Shown here: in pieces, positions 46,114 through 56,745 of the stretch
Position numbering within the stretch: position 1 is the first letter of the stretch
Layout of the letters: each line of letters begins with the position of its first letter
NCBI RefSeq assembly: GCF_000372865.1
Contig: NZ_KB889965.1
Span: forward strand, 3,865,786 to 3,929,785
Origin: Methylosarcina fibrata AML-C10
GTDB lineage: Bacteria; Pseudomonadota; Gammaproteobacteria; Methylococcales; Methylomonadaceae
Length of the DNA stretch: 64,000 nt
Reading direction: 5' to 3'
The notes under the pieces: model-generated
Told to the model about the DNA's origin: nothing
Databases searched by the model: none
The model's input: only the letters and a program-made list of their open reading frames with translations
Program-made: the position numbers and the translations under genes

Positions 46114-46902
46114 TCAGGCGGCGCTGGAGGAAGAATGACCGAACCAGTCCAGACTGTCTTCGGTAGCGCCCACGGGGCGGTATTCCGCGCCGACCCATCC
46201 GGAATAAGCCGAGTTCTCGATTGCGGCAAATACTCCGCCGAAATCGATCCGGCCGGTTCCGGGCTGGCCCCGGCCGGGGCAGTCGGCAAACTGGACATGG
46301 CCGATCAGACCGGCATGACGGCCGATGAATTCGATGTAATTTTCCGCCATTCTTTCCATATGGTAGATGTCGTATTGCAGAAAAATGCCGGGATGGTCGA
46401 GTTCACGCCGGATTGCCAGCATTTGTTCGCCGTTGTGAATGATGAAACCGGGCATGTCGTGCGTATTGATCGCTTCGAATACGGTTTTTATGCCCAAAGG
46501 GAAAAAGGTTGCCGCCGCATACAGCAGATTCTGCTTGAAGGTGTCCAGATAAGCCGGCTCCCGCCGCCGGTCGAAACAACGTCCGGGCAGTACGTTGATC
46601 GCGGCCGGCTGTAGCCTTTCGGCGTAACGGAGTGCCTCCTTAACCGCCTGCCTGAAACGGGACTGTTTTTCCGGAACGCAGGCGAGGCCTTCTCCACCCT
46701 GCATTAAATCGTCCGCGGCAATGTTGAGCAGGACCAGTTTCTGCTTGTGCTCGGATAATTGTTCTTCGATTGCCGCCGGTTCCAGGCTGTAGGGGAACTG
46801 AATCTCCACGGCATCAAAGCCGTGGGTCTTCGCCAGACCGAAACGCCGGGGCAGTTCCGCTTCGGTAAAGAGCAGGCTCAGATTGGCGCTGAAGCGCAGC
46901 AT
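46114..46902 (-). CDS. hyi: Hydroxypyruvate isomerase
   Basis: TIM-barrel enzyme, 262 residues, that interconverts hydroxypyruvate and tartronate semialdehyde. Metal and acid residues lie in VFEAINTHDMPGF, LQYDIYHMERM and HVQFADCPGRGQPGTG, and the end is GAEYRP. The start overlaps the upstream glxR by 25 bases, so the two are coupled. It joins the next step of the glycerate pathway. Confidence 0.93.
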   Translation of the reverse strand: MLRFSANLSLLFTEAELPRRFGLAKTHGFDAVEIQFPYSLEPAAIEEQLSEHKQKLVLLNIAADDLMQGGEGLACVPEKQSRFRQAVKEALRYAERLQPAAINVLPGRCFDRRREPAYLDTFKQNLLYAAATFFPLGIKTVFEAINTHDMPGFIIHNGEQMLAIRRELDHPGIFLQYDIYHMERMAENYIEFIGRHAGLIGHVQFADCPGRGQPGTGRIDFGGVFAAIENSAYSGWVGAEYRPVGATEDSLDWFGHSSSSAA

Positions 46903-47780
46903 TCATCGTCTCCGAATAATTTGATCAAGGTCGAGGGATCGTCTTCGAGATAACCGTGGCTGCCGTGCAACTGCATCAATTGCGCGGCCAGCCCCGACAT
47001 CGGCACGGCATTGCCCAGTTGGCCGGACAAATCCACCGCCATGCTCAGATCCTTCAACAGCGTTTTGACCCGCCATTTGACCGGCTCGAAGGTCCCGGAC
47101 GCCATTTCCGGGCCGACAATCTGCAAGGGGCGGGAATCGGCGAAACCGCCGGCCAGAGCTTCCGGAATTTTTTCGGCAGCGACTCCGGCCCGTTTCGCCA
47201 GCGCCATCATTTCGGCGATGACCAGCACATTGCAGCCGACGATCATCTGATTGCAGATTTTGGTGACCTGGCCGCTGCCGACCTCGCCCATGTGGGTCAA
47301 CTGCCGGTACAGCGGCGCCAGAACCTCGCGTGCAACGGCAATGTCGGCGGCGCTGCCTCCGGCCATGATCGCCAGGCTGCCTTGTTCGGCGCCGCCGACG
47401 CCGCCGGAAACGGGCGCATCGACCCAGCCCATGCCGCACCGGGCGTGCAGCGCGGCCGCCAGTTGCCGCGTCGTTTCGGGATGAATGCTGGATAAATCGA
47501 TCAGCAGCTTGTCCTGGGCGCCGTTCGGGAGAATGGCCTCGTTGACCACGATTTCGACCGCTTTCGTATCGGCCAGGCACAGCAGCACGACGTCGGAGTC
47601 TCTGACCAGATCGGCCATCGAGGCGTAAGCACGGGCGCCCGCCTCGACGACGGCGGCGAGCTTTTCGGGACTGCGATTCCACACGTTGACCGGAAAACCG
47701 GCTTCAAGCAAACGCAGGGTCATCGGCTTTCCCATCAGTCCGATGCCGATAAACCCCAGAATTCTATTTTTCGCTGACAT
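46878..47780 (-). CDS. glxR: 2-hydroxy-3-oxopropionate reductase (tartronate semialdehyde reductase)
   Basis: Reduces tartronate semialdehyde to D-glycerate with NAD(P)H. From ATG 47780 (MSAKNRILGFIGIGLMGKPM) it has 300 residues; the longer frame has no family sequence. GxGxxG at 12-17, the catalytic Lys in GQVTKICNQMIVG and the PVSGGVGGAEQGSL motif are typical. With Hyi it converts hydroxypyruvate, a serine-cycle intermediate, to glycerate. No gcl is present. Confidence 0.93.
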   Translation of the reverse strand: MSAKNRILGFIGIGLMGKPMTLRLLEAGFPVNVWNRSPEKLAAVVEAGARAYASMADLVRDSDVVLLCLADTKAVEIVVNEAILPNGAQDKLLIDLSSIHPETTRQLAAALHARCGMGWVDAPVSGGVGGAEQGSLAIMAGGSAADIAVAREVLAPLYRQLTHMGEVGSGQVTKICNQMIVGCNVLVIAEMMALAKRAGVAAEKIPEALAGGFADSRPLQIVGPEMASGTFEPVKWRVKTLLKDLSMAVDLSGQLGNAVPMSGLAAQLMQLHGSHGYLEDDPSTLIKLFGDDECCASAPI

Positions 47781-47865
47781 AGTCACGGATGAGAGAGTGG
47801 ATAAAGCGGTGCCGGTTTTGCATCGGAACCGCCGATGCCGGCCAATCGCCGATTTGGAAACGTTG

Positions 47866-48249
47866 TCAAATTCCCTGATCCAGTTCGGCCAGGATGAATT
47901 CCCGATGCCGGACAAACAAAAGCACTCTTTCCTGCAGCAGCCGGAAATCATGAATCAGCGCCGGATAATTGTTGTCGAGCACGTATTGCTCCAGTTTGCC
48001 GGCGGGCTCCTCAATCCCCGTCAGACCGCAAAAGCAGGCCGAACCGTGCATTTTATGGACGATGTCCTTGGCCGTTTCATAATGGCCTGCCGACAGGGCC
48101 GATTCGATGCAGACGATCTGCTCGGGCAGTTCTTCAAACAATTTTTTGAAGACCGTGAACGCCAGTTTCCGGTTGTTTTTGGTTTTTTCCAGAACGATCC
48201 CGATATAATCCGAAGCCGTCAAGGCTTCCGGTTGCTTGAAGTTTTGCAT
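47866..48249 (-). CDS. Stand-alone histidine phosphotransfer (Hpt) protein
   Basis: 127 residues, helical bundle. The phospho-acceptor is His65 in IVHKMHGSACFCG, matching the H-x-x-K/H-G pattern. Stand-alone Hpt proteins pass phosphate between hybrid kinases and response regulators. The partner is not adjacent; the nearest receiver is at 62.1 kb. Confidence 0.85.
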   Translation of the reverse strand: MQNFKQPEALTASDYIGIVLEKTKNNRKLAFTVFKKLFEELPEQIVCIESALSAGHYETAKDIVHKMHGSACFCGLTGIEEPAGKLEQYVLDNNYPALIHDFRLLQERVLLFVRHREFILAELDQGI

Positions 48250-48390
48250 GTGCTTGCCCGATGGCTTGGAATAATGTCTTTTATTTTAATACAATCACCC
48301 AAAGAGAGTTGTTCTTGTCCGGAAATTTTATCCGGCTGTTCATATTCGCATTCAACCCTATCGATCCTGATCCGTTCTTGAGGAGTCTTA

Positions 48391-48678
48391 ATGAAAAAAT
48401 GTCCGTCGTGCGGTCATGAAAGCGATCGCTCGGGAATGAAATGTCCTGTTTGCGGCGCTTATTATTCGAAAATCATCCAGTTGATCGACGAAGAGGAGGA
48501 AAAAGAGGAAAGAAGTTCCTTTCGGGGGCGCTGCCGGCGCATCCTGAAATCCGGCAACGTCCGGCAGGAACTGGCCGGCGAGCTGAAATCGGCGTATGCC
48601 GATCTGCCTCCCAGGGCCAAGTTCAGTCTTTTCGTGATTTTTATGTTTGTATTCGCGTTGATCGTTTCGGTCCTGTAA
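48391..48678 (+). CDS. Zinc-ribbon membrane-anchored small protein
   Basis: 95 residues: two CxxC pairs at the N-terminus (CPSCGHESDRSGMKCPVCG), an acidic stretch (DEEEEKEE), then a C-terminal membrane helix (KFSLFVIFMFVFALIVSVL). TTGAGGAGTC precedes the ATG. The family is unknown to me. It is followed 94 bases later by isocitrate dehydrogenase. Confidence 0.75.
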   Translation: MKKCPSCGHESDRSGMKCPVCGAYYSKIIQLIDEEEEKEERSSFRGRCRRILKSGNVRQELAGELKSAYADLPPRAKFSLFVIFMFVFALIVSVL

Positions 48679-48772
48679 GAGAAAAACGACCGTCCGCCGC
48701 CGGATTCCGGGGCTCGGATATAAATTCTTGAAAAATCCGTGTATTATTCTCTTTTTATCTATGGAGATTTGA

Positions 48773-49786
48773 ATGCATTACGTGACCTTGATCAAAGGCG
48801 ATGGTATCGGCCCTTCCATCATGGACGAGGCCGTTAAAGTAATTGACGCCGCAGGCGCAAAGATTCAATGGGAAGAAGCGCACGCCGGCCTTGGCGCCTA
48901 CGAAAAATTCGGCACGCCGCTGCCGGATGAAACGATGGCTTCTTTCGATAAAACCCGGGTTGCATTCAAGGGACCGTTGACCACGATCGTCGGCGGCAGC
49001 GGCTTCCGCAGCATCAACGTGGCGTTGCGCCAGAAATACGAACTCTACGCCAACGTGCGGCCGGCCAAGAGCTGGGCGGGCGTGAAAACCCGTTACGACG
49101 ACGTCGACATCGTCATCGTCCGGGAAAACACCGAAGGCCTGTACGCCGGGCTCGAACACTTTCTCACTCCGAAAAAGGACATCGCCGAAAGTCTGGCCGT
49201 GGTGACCCGCACCGGCTCGGAGCGGATCATCGACTACGCGTTCAAATACGCGCGCGAAAACAACCGTAAAAAAGTCACTGTTTGCCACAAGGCCAACATT
49301 CTGAAATACACTCAAGGCCTGTTCCTCGACGTCGCCAGGGAAATCGCGGCGCGTTATCCCGACATCCAGTTCGACGAGAAAATCATCGATGCGGCGTGCA
49401 TGCATATGGTAATGAACCCGAAGCAGTTCGACGTGGTCGTATGCACGAACATGTTCGGCGACATTCTTTCCGATCTGACCGCAGGGCTCGTGGGCGGCCT
49501 GGGCCTGATACCCGGCGCCAACATCGGCAGCGATGCGGCCTTGTTCGAAGCGGTGCACGGCAGCGCGCCCGATATCGCGGGCAAGAATCTGGCCAATCCG
49601 ACCGCGGTCATCATGGCCGGAGCGATGATGCTGAACCACTTCGGCGAAACCGAGGCGGCGCAAAGAGTCGTCAGAGCCGTTGAAAAAGTCGTCAACGACG
49701 GGACGCACGTGACTCCCGACCTGAATTCGAATTCCGGCGCCGGCACGAAAGAAATGGGCGATGCCATTGTCTCGGCATTGGAATGA
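48773..49786 (+). CDS. icd: Isocitrate dehydrogenase, probably NAD-dependent
   Basis: 337 residues of the isocitrate/isopropylmalate dehydrogenase family. Isocitrate specificity is suggested by GGSGFRSINVALRQKYELYANVRP and IVRENTEGLYAGLEH; LeuB would have a different loop. NAD-binding tail AVHGSAPDIAGKNLANP. Short monomer form like NAD-IDH rather than the 740-residue NADP type. Tandem with acnB, the preceding TCA enzyme, 164 bases downstream. Confidence 0.88.
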   Translation: MHYVTLIKGDGIGPSIMDEAVKVIDAAGAKIQWEEAHAGLGAYEKFGTPLPDETMASFDKTRVAFKGPLTTIVGGSGFRSINVALRQKYELYANVRPAKSWAGVKTRYDDVDIVIVRENTEGLYAGLEHFLTPKKDIAESLAVVTRTGSERIIDYAFKYARENNRKKVTVCHKANILKYTQGLFLDVAREIAARYPDIQFDEKIIDAACMHMVMNPKQFDVVVCTNMFGDILSDLTAGLVGGLGLIPGANIGSDAALFEAVHGSAPDIAGKNLANPTAVIMAGAMMLNHFGETEAAQRVVRAVEKVVNDGTHVTPDLNSNSGAGTKEMGDAIVSALE

Positions 49787-49950
49787 GTCTTGCTTGAAAT
49801 TGTCTAATGGTAAAAAGCGGAGGCAGGATCGGCTTGTCAATAAGCCTGAACCGGAAGACGCTTAACTTTTTGCATCCATCTGGGTCGGAAACGATCCATC
49901 GTGGGGCAGTCGTGCCCCGCATCCGGTATGAGAGGAATTGAAGATACTTT

Positions 49951-52521
49951 ATGCTAGAAAATTATCGTAAACATGTCGAAGAACGCGCCGCCGAAGGCAT
50001 CGTGCCGAAGCCGCTCGACGCGCAGCAAACTGCCGCACTGGTCGAACTGATCAAGCATCCTCCGGCCGGGGAAGAGCCATTTTTGCTGGATCTTCTGGCC
50101 CATCGGGTTCCGGCGGGCGTCGATGAAGCCGCCTATGTCAAGGCCGGGTTTCTGGCCGCGATCGCCAAGGGAGAAGCCGTCTCTCCGATTTTATCGCCTG
50201 CCGAAGCCACCCGTTTATTGGGCACGATGCTGGGCGGCTATAACATCCAGCCTCTGATCGATCTTCTCGATCAGGCCGAGCTGGCGCCGGTGGCGGCGAA
50301 GGCGCTGGCGCATACTCTGCTGATCTTCGATGCCTTCCATGACGTCCAGGAAAAAGCCGATGCCGGCAATGCCCATGCGCAGCAGGTGATCCGGTCCTGG
50401 GCCGAGGCCGAATGGTTCACCGCCCGGCCAGAAGTTCCCGAAAAACTGACCGTGACCGTTTTCAAAGTGACCGGCGAAACCAATACCGACGACTTGTCGC
50501 CGGCGCCCGACGCCTGGTCGCGTCCCGACATTCCGCTGCACGCGAAAGCGATGCTGAAAATGCCGCGCGAAGGCATCACCAATGCGCCGGAGCAGATCGC
50601 CGAACTGAAAAAGAAAGGCTTTCCGGTCGCCTATGTCGGCGACGTGGTCGGCACCGGCTCGTCCAGAAAATCGGCGACCAACTCGGTGCTCTGGTACATG
50701 GGAAGCGACATCCCGTACATTCCGAACAAGCGCGAAGGCGGCGTCTGCATCGGCGGCAAGATCGCGCCGATCTTCTTCAACACGATGGAAGACTCCGGAG
50801 CCTTGCCGTTCGAGTGCGACGTCACCTCGATGGCGATGGGCGACGTCATCGACATTTATCCTTACGAGGGCATGGTCAGGCGTCATGAAAGCAGCGAAGT
50901 CGTCTGCCGGTTCCAGTTAAAAACCGACGTGCTGCTCGACGAAGTCCGCGCCGGCGGCCGGATTCCCTTGATCATCGGACGCGGCCTGACCGACCGGGCA
51001 AGAAAATCCCTGGGGTTGCCGCCTTCGACCGTATTCCGCCGTCCGGACGCCGTTCAGGACAGTGGACGCGGCTTCACCCTGGCGCAGAAAATGGTCGGCA
51101 GAGCCTGCGGCGTTGCCGGCGTCCGTCCGCATACCTACTGCGAACCGCACATGACCACGGTCGGTTCGCAGGATACGACGGGACCTATGACCCGCGACGA
51201 ATTGAAAGACCTCGCCTGCCTGGGCTTTTCGGCCGACCTGGTGATGCAGTCGTTCTGTCATACCGCCGCCTATCCGAAGCCGGTCGACGTCGAGATGCAG
51301 CACACGCTGCCCGACTTCATCATGAACCGCGGCGGCGTCTCCTTGCGTCCCGGCGACGGCATCATCCATTCCTGGCTGAACCGGATGCTCCTGCCCGACA
51401 CCGTCGGCACCGGCGGCGATTCGCACACCCGCTTTCCGATCGGCATTTCGTTCCCGGCCGGTTCCGGCCTCGTCGCGTTCGCGGCTGCGACCGGGGTGAT
51501 GCCGCTGGACATGCCCGAATCGGTGCTGGTGCGCTTCAAGGGCACGATGCAGCCCGGCATCACGCTGCGCGACATGGTCAATGCGATTCCTTATGCCGCA
51601 TTGCAAAAAGGGCTTCTGACCGTCGAGAAAAAAGGCAAGAAGAACGTCTTTTCCGGCCGCATTCTCGAAATCGAAGGACTTCCGGATCTGAAAGTCGAAC
51701 AGGCCTTCGAATTGTCCGACGCTTCGGCCGAACGCTCGGCCGGCGGCTGCACGATCCGCTTGAACGAAGCGCCGATCCGCGAATACCTGACCTCGAACGT
51801 GACCTTGCTGAAATGGATGATTGCCCAGGGTTACGGCGATCGGCGCACGCTCGAGCGCCGAATCAGGGCGATGGAAGACTGGCTCGCGAATCCGGTGCTG
51901 CTGGAACCCGATCCGGACGCCGAATACGCCGAGATCATCGAGATCGACATGGACGAGATCAAGGAACCTTTGCTGGCCTGCCCCAACGATCCGGACGACA
52001 TCAAGCCGCTGTCGGAAGTTGCCGGCACGAAGATCGACGAAGTCTTTCTCGGCTCCTGCATGACCAACATCGGTCATTTCCGTGCCGCCGGCAAACTGCT
52101 GGAGCAGCAGAAAGGCGAACTGCCGACCCGTCTGTGGGTGGCGCCGCCGACCAGAATGGATCAGAACCAGTTGACCGAGGAAGGCTATTACGGCACTTTC
52201 GGCAAAGTCGGAGCCCGCACCGAAATGCCCGGCTGCTCGCTGTGCATGGGCAATCAGGCGCGGGTTAGGGACAATGCGACCGTGGTCTCGACTTCGACCC
52301 GCAATTTCCCGAACCGGCTCGGCAACGGCGCGAACGTGTATCTGGCGTCGGCCGAACTGGCCGCCGTCTGTTCCTTGCTCGGCAGGATTCCGACCGTCGA
52401 GGAATACCGGCAGTATGCGGAACGGATCGGTGCGACCGCGGACGATACCTACCGTTATCTGAATTTCGACCGGATGGACGGCTATCGGAAACAAGCGGAT
52501 AAAGTGGCCCTGGACGTTTAA
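49951..52521 (+). CDS. acnB: Aconitate hydratase B
   Basis: Isomerises citrate to isocitrate with a [4Fe-4S] cluster. 856 residues. HEAT-like N-terminal domain (~1-160), swivel domain ([19 protein letters not shown]), then the catalytic core. Cluster Cys residues lie in [12 protein letters not shown] and [22 protein letters not shown] is an active-site segment. The hairpin GGGGCA-gtcg-TGCCCC at 49903-49918 precedes it, function unknown. Confidence 0.97.
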   Translation: MLENYRKHVEERAAEGIVPKPLDAQQTAALVELIKHPPAGEEPFLLDLLAHRVPAGVDEAAYVKAGFLAAIAKGEAVSPILSPAEATRLLGTMLGGYNIQPLIDLLDQAELAPVAAKALAHTLLIFDAFHDVQEKADAGNAHAQQVIRSWAEAEWFTARPEVPEKLTVTVFKVTGETNTDDLSPAPDAWSRPDIPLHAKAMLKMPREGITNAPEQIAELKKKGFPVAYVGDVVGTGSSRKSATNSVLWYMGSDIPYIPNKREGGVCIGGKIAPIFFNTMEDSGALPFECDVTSMAMGDVIDIYPYEGMVRRHESSEVVCRFQLKTDVLLDEVRAGGRIPLIIGRGLTDRARKSLGLPPSTVFRRPDAVQDSGRGFTLAQKMVGRACGVAGVRPHTYCEPHMTTVGSQDTTGPMTRDELKDLACLGFSADLVMQSFCHTAAYPKPVDVEMQHTLPDFIMNRGGVSLRPGDGIIHSWLNRMLLPDTVGTGGDSHTRFPIGISFPAGSGLVAFAAATGVMPLDMPESVLVRFKGTMQPGITLRDMVNAIPYAALQKGLLTVEKKGKKNVFSGRILEIEGLPDLKVEQAFELSDASAERSAGGCTIRLNEAPIREYLTSNVTLLKWMIAQGYGDRRTLERRIRAMEDWLANPVLLEPDPDAEYAEIIEIDMDEIKEPLLACPNDPDDIKPLSEVAGTKIDEVFLGSCMTNIGHFRAAGKLLEQQKGELPTRLWVAPPTRMDQNQLTEEGYYGTFGKVGARTEMPGCSLCMGNQARVRDNATVVSTSTRNFPNRLGNGANVYLASAELAAVCSLLGRIPTVEEYRQYAERIGATADDTYRYLNFDRMDGYRKQADKVALDV

Positions 52522-52604
52522 GAGCCCGGCAGCGTTCCGGTCCTCCTTTTCGTTGCGGAGGGTCGGAGCCTTTCCGGCGGAGATGCAGCCGCATTATCGG
52601 CCTC

Positions 52605-53780
52605 ATGCTGAAAAAAATTGCTCAGAAGATTACCTCGTCTTCCTCGTCCGAATTGTTGCCCGATCTGGCCGGAATGCTGGAACAGCGCTACCGGGATCAG
52701 GTGGCGCAGCGGCATATTCAGTGCGATCCGGCTCAAATCGAGGCCTTGCGCCGGTTGCAGGCGCTTTTGGACAGCCTGCTGGCGAATCTGAGCTATCGGA
52801 GCCTGCCGGCGGCGCGAAGGTTGCTCGTCAAGCGTCCTCCCGAATGCAAAAGCCTCTACATATACGGCGACGTCGGTCGGGGCAAATCGATGTTGATGGA
52901 CTGGTTTTACGAAGCCTGTCCTTTCAGTCGGAAGCGGCGAGTTCATTTCAACACCTTCATGCTGGAAGTTCATGCGTTCATCCATCAATGCCGGCAACGG
53001 AACAAGACGGGCGCGATCGAGGCACTGGCGGATCATATCAGGGAATCGGCGCTGCTGCTGTGCTTCGATGAATTCCATGTGACCGACATTGCCGATGCGA
53101 TGATTCTGGGGCGACTGTTCGGCCAGTTGTTCGAACGCGGCATCGTGACCGTGATGACCTCCAACCGTCCCCCGAGCGAATTGTATCAGGGCGGCCTGCA
53201 ACGAGAGCAGTTCCTTTTTTTCATCAAAGTGCTGGAAAGCCGGGCCGACATTGTCGAACTGGCGGCGAAGGAAGATTTCCGGCTGGGCCATTTGCGGTCT
53301 TTGAAAAAGACCTATTATTTCCCGATCGATCGGCAGGCCGACCTCTTCATCAAACACTGCTTCGAGGAATTGACCGATCATTCCGCGATAGAGCCGCGCA
53401 TCTTGCCGTTGCTGGGCCGGACGGTGCAATTGTCCGCCGCTCACGGAGACGTCGCGCTCAGTTCGTTTGAAGAGCTTTGCGTGCAGCCGCTCGGCGCCGC
53501 CGACTATCTGCTGATTGCCGGAGAATTCAGCACGCTGATCGTGTCGGACATCCCGAAACTGACCACGGCCAACCGCAACGAAGCGAAACGCTTCGTCACG
53601 CTGATCGATGCGCTCTACGAGCATAAGGTCAAACTGATCTGCACGGCCGAAGTGGATGTTCCCGAGCTCTACACCGAAGGCGACGGGGCTTTCGAATTCA
53701 AGCGCACGGTCTCGAGGTTGATGGAAATGCAATCGGACCATTACCTCAAGGCCGAGCACATCAGCGCGTTGAAGAAATAG
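52605..53780 (+). CDS. zapE: Cell division protein ZapE (AFG1-like ATPase)
   Basis: 391 residues. Walker A GDVGRGKS at 88-95, Walker B in ALLLCFDEFHVTDIADA, and MTSNRPPSELYQGGLQRE as sensor region. ZapE contacts FtsZ and destabilises rings under stress in Escherichia coli; the mitochondrial relative helps respiratory complex turnover. It lies 83 bases after acnB and may be on the same transcript. Confidence 0.93.
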   Translation: MLKKIAQKITSSSSSELLPDLAGMLEQRYRDQVAQRHIQCDPAQIEALRRLQALLDSLLANLSYRSLPAARRLLVKRPPECKSLYIYGDVGRGKSMLMDWFYEACPFSRKRRVHFNTFMLEVHAFIHQCRQRNKTGAIEALADHIRESALLLCFDEFHVTDIADAMILGRLFGQLFERGIVTVMTSNRPPSELYQGGLQREQFLFFIKVLESRADIVELAAKEDFRLGHLRSLKKTYYFPIDRQADLFIKHCFEELTDHSAIEPRILPLLGRTVQLSAAHGDVALSSFEELCVQPLGAADYLLIAGEFSTLIVSDIPKLTTANRNEAKRFVTLIDALYEHKVKLICTAEVDVPELYTEGDGAFEFKRTVSRLMEMQSDHYLKAEHISALKK

Positions 53781-54115
53781 AGGCTGCGTTTTCACTGCCG
53801 ATCCACCGAGGTGCTTGGGCCTGGGCGCCCGGCTTTATCCCGATCAGGCTCTGGTTTAGCGGGGCGCCGACGTTCGAACTTTGTTTCTTCTTCCGGGTCT
53901 TAAATGCTGTATTCGGCCAAATCCGGAACTGTTCCGGCATAAAACCGGCGGGACGAAAGGTCTGGTTTCAGGTGCCATGACAGACGTGCCGAAGCCGTAC
54001 GGTTCTCCGGCGCCCTCAAACTGAAAAAGAGGCGGTTTGCAATGAACGGAATGCCCACAGGGACTCTGTCCCGCTCTTATCCAAAGCCCAAAAATCCGAA
54101 CGCAGGAAAACGGTC
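53781..54115. other. Spacer between zapE and the GH15 gene, nothing recognised
   Basis: 335 bases without a supported frame, RNA gene or strong terminator. GC-rich short repeats occur (CTGGGCGCCCGG near 53820) but do not form a clear structure. Confidence 0.35.
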
Positions 54116-55930
54116 ATGCCGTTGCCTATAGCCGATTATGCACTCATCGGCAATACGCGGACGGCTGCTCTGGTGGGGCGCGACGGTTCGATCGACTGGT
54201 TGTGTTTGCCCCGTTTCGATTCGGCGGCCTGCTTCGCATCGCTGCTGGGCACTCCGGAGCACGGGCGCTGGCTCGTCGCTCCTGCCGGCGAAATCAAGGA
54301 AATCAAGCGCCGTTACCGTCCGGGCACGTTGATTCTGGAAACCGATTTTACCACCGTCGAAGGACAGGTGCGCCTGATCGATTGCATGCCGCTCTGGCCG
54401 GGCCGATCGGATGTCGTCCGGTTGGTGCAGGGCATCAAGGGCTGCGTCCCGATGCGCATGGACCTCAGGATCCGTTTCGACTACGGTTCCATCGTGCCGT
54501 GGGTTCATTCCCTGGAAGGCGGGCTGGCGGCGATGGCCGGACCGGATGCCTTGGAGCTTCGGACCATCGTCAATCTGCACGGTGAAGATTTCAAGACGAT
54601 CGCCGACTTTTCGGTTATCGAAGGCCAGTTGATTCCGTTCGTGCTGTCCTACTTCGCCTCGCACGAGCCGCCTCCGCTGCCGATCGATCCTTTTGCTTCG
54701 GTCAATGCCGCGACGGTCTGGTGGGAGTCCTGGTCGAAACACTGCACTTATCACGGACCCTGGCTCGATAAGGTGCAGCGTTCGGTGATTACTCTGAAAG
54801 CGCTCACTTTTGCGCCCACCGGCGGCATCGTGGCCGCTCCAACGACTTCCCTGCCCGAACAGCCGAAAGGAATACGCAACTGGGATTATCGTTTTTGCTG
54901 GCTGCGCGACGCCACTTTTACCCTTTATGCGCTGCTGAGCTCCGGTTTCCGGCAGGAAGCGGCGGCCTGGCGGGAATGGCTGATCCGGGTGGCCGCCGGC
55001 CGCCCCCAGGATCTTCAGATCCTTTACGGCCTCGCCGGAGAACGCCGTCTCCATGAGACCTCCCTTGGCTGGCTGCCCGGCTATCAGGGAGCCGCACCGG
55101 TGCGCATAGGAAATGCCGCCAGCGAGCAATTCCAGCTTGACGTTTACGGAGAAGTCATGGATGCACTTCACCTGACCCGCATTGCCGGGCTGGATCCCGA
55201 GGCGCATGCCTGGGAAATCCAGAAGGTGCTGATGGATTTTCTGGAATCCTCCTGGCAGCGTCCGGACAACGGCATTTGGGAAGTGCGGGGCGGTCCCCGG
55301 CACTTCACCCATTCCAAAATGATGGCCTGGGTCGGGGTGGATCGGGCCGTGAAAGCCGTCGAACGTTTCGGTCTGGACGGGCCGGTGGAACGCTGGCGGG
55401 AATTGCGCGGGCGCATCCACGCCGAGGTGTGCGAGCGGGGCTTCAATCCGGAGCTGGGCAGTTTCGTGCAGTCCTACGATTCGACGCGATTGGACGCCAG
55501 TCTGTTGATGATGCCTCTGGTCGGTTTTCTACCGCCGAAAGACGAGCGGGTGCGGGGGACGGTCGAGGCGATCGAGAGAGAGTTGCTTCAGGATGGATTG
55601 GTGCTGCGCTACGTCACCTCGGGCGAGGTGGACGGGCTGCCGCCGGGGGAAGGTTTTTTTCTGCCTTGCTCATTCTGGCTGGTCGACAATCTGGCCATGC
55701 TGGGCCGTCATGACGAAGCGTACCGGTTGTTCGAGCGGCTTCTGTTGTTCGGCAACGACGTCGGCCTGTTTTCGGAGGAATACGACCCTCGCGCCCGCTG
55801 CCTTCTGGGTAATTTTCCCCAGGCGATGACCCACGTGGCGCTGGTGAACAGCGCCGGCCATTTGTCTTCCGGGACCGATCCGAGCCGTCATCGAAGAATG
55901 GGTAGTGAAAATGGCTATGCCTTTCCTTGA
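54116..55930 (+). CDS. Glycoside hydrolase family 15 (glucoamylase/trehalase-like)
   Basis: 604 residues. An N-terminal beta domain (LIGNTRTAALVGRDGSIDWL, ~1-220) precedes an (alpha/alpha)6 catalytic domain: GIRNWDYRFCWLRDATFTLYA is the family start, general-acid Glu in NGIWEVRGG, and the second acidic site near FSEEYDPR. Members hydrolyse alpha-glucosides or trehalose; specificity is open. No signal peptide, so cytoplasmic, likely glycogen or trehalose turnover. No transport or synthase gene nearby. Confidence 0.9.
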   Translation: MPLPIADYALIGNTRTAALVGRDGSIDWLCLPRFDSAACFASLLGTPEHGRWLVAPAGEIKEIKRRYRPGTLILETDFTTVEGQVRLIDCMPLWPGRSDVVRLVQGIKGCVPMRMDLRIRFDYGSIVPWVHSLEGGLAAMAGPDALELRTIVNLHGEDFKTIADFSVIEGQLIPFVLSYFASHEPPPLPIDPFASVNAATVWWESWSKHCTYHGPWLDKVQRSVITLKALTFAPTGGIVAAPTTSLPEQPKGIRNWDYRFCWLRDATFTLYALLSSGFRQEAAAWREWLIRVAAGRPQDLQILYGLAGERRLHETSLGWLPGYQGAAPVRIGNAASEQFQLDVYGEVMDALHLTRIAGLDPEAHAWEIQKVLMDFLESSWQRPDNGIWEVRGGPRHFTHSKMMAWVGVDRAVKAVERFGLDGPVERWRELRGRIHAEVCERGFNPELGSFVQSYDSTRLDASLLMMPLVGFLPPKDERVRGTVEAIERELLQDGLVLRYVTSGEVDGLPPGEGFFLPCSFWLVDNLAMLGRHDEAYRLFERLLLFGNDVGLFSEEYDPRARCLLGNFPQAMTHVALVNSAGHLSSGTDPSRHRRMGSENGYAFP

Positions 55931-56183
55931 ACCTCCGGAGCCGGCAAGGGAGCTGAAGCCGTAAATTGAACTAGTCAAAAAATGGAGCAGTCTCAAAAAT
56001 TATGCGGAAAACAGCTTTGTTGGTCATCCGGAAATTTACCAAAGCTGAAAAATTCGAATCGATATCCACGTAATAAAGCAGGGGTAATCACTATTCTGTC
56101 CGGGCGAATAAGTGCCCATTAGAGCTTTTCCTCTATAACCGGCGGAAGATGCTTTTATCCAATGTTTATTAAGGAGGTATCCC

Positions 56184-56495
56184 ATGTTAACAACAAAACC
56201 GTTCCCGGCAATTCTTTTCTTTACGGCTTTCGTTTTTTTTGCTTCCCCTCTTCTAGCCCAAACCGAGGAAGAACAGCAGGAAGAATCTTTTAGCCAACCT
56301 GTTGAAAATTTAACCGGTCATGTGGGCGATGTGCCGGTTTATTCCCATATTTACGGCGCGGATTTCATGAACGAGCAAGAGCGGTGCAATTATTTACTGA
56401 CTCTGGACGGGATGAAGACAAAAAAAGAACGGGATGAATTCCGGGCCAGACACCGCGACAAAATCGACAGGCTGCGTAAAGAACGCGGCGGTTGA
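56184..56495 (+). CDS. Small secreted hypothetical protein
   Basis: 103 residues. The signal peptide FPAILFFTAFVFFASPLLA is cleaved before QTEEEQQ. The mature part is charged, with one Cys (NEQERCNYLL) and a basic helical end (RARHRDKIDRLRKERGG). AAGGAGGTATCCC is an excellent ribosome site. Family not known to me. It is 250 bases before ftsH on the same strand. Confidence 0.75.
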   Translation: MLTTKPFPAILFFTAFVFFASPLLAQTEEEQQEESFSQPVENLTGHVGDVPVYSHIYGADFMNEQERCNYLLTLDGMKTKKERDEFRARHRDKIDRLRKERGG

Positions 56496-56745
56496 CGTAG
56501 GCCATTCTTGCCCGGCCGGAGAAAAAAGTACGGCCGGTCCAATGGATTGCCTCTGCATGTTCCGTTAGCCGGTTTGGAACGGGAAAGCGGGAGAAGGGAC
56601 ATTGACGCGGCGGTACGGGAATGCCGGTTTTCCCGCTGTGTAAAGAGCAGAAGCCGGCGAGATCGTCCGGATACGGCAAAAGACAAAAAGCCGTAGCCCG
56701 GCGTATTTGCTTTTTTCATTTTCAAACCCAGGATAAAGCCGCAAC

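Noticed and set aside
49903-49918. Hairpin before acnB as an iron-responsive or riboswitch element
   Set aside because: It is a 6-bp stem with a 4-base loop and no known consensus; too little to call.
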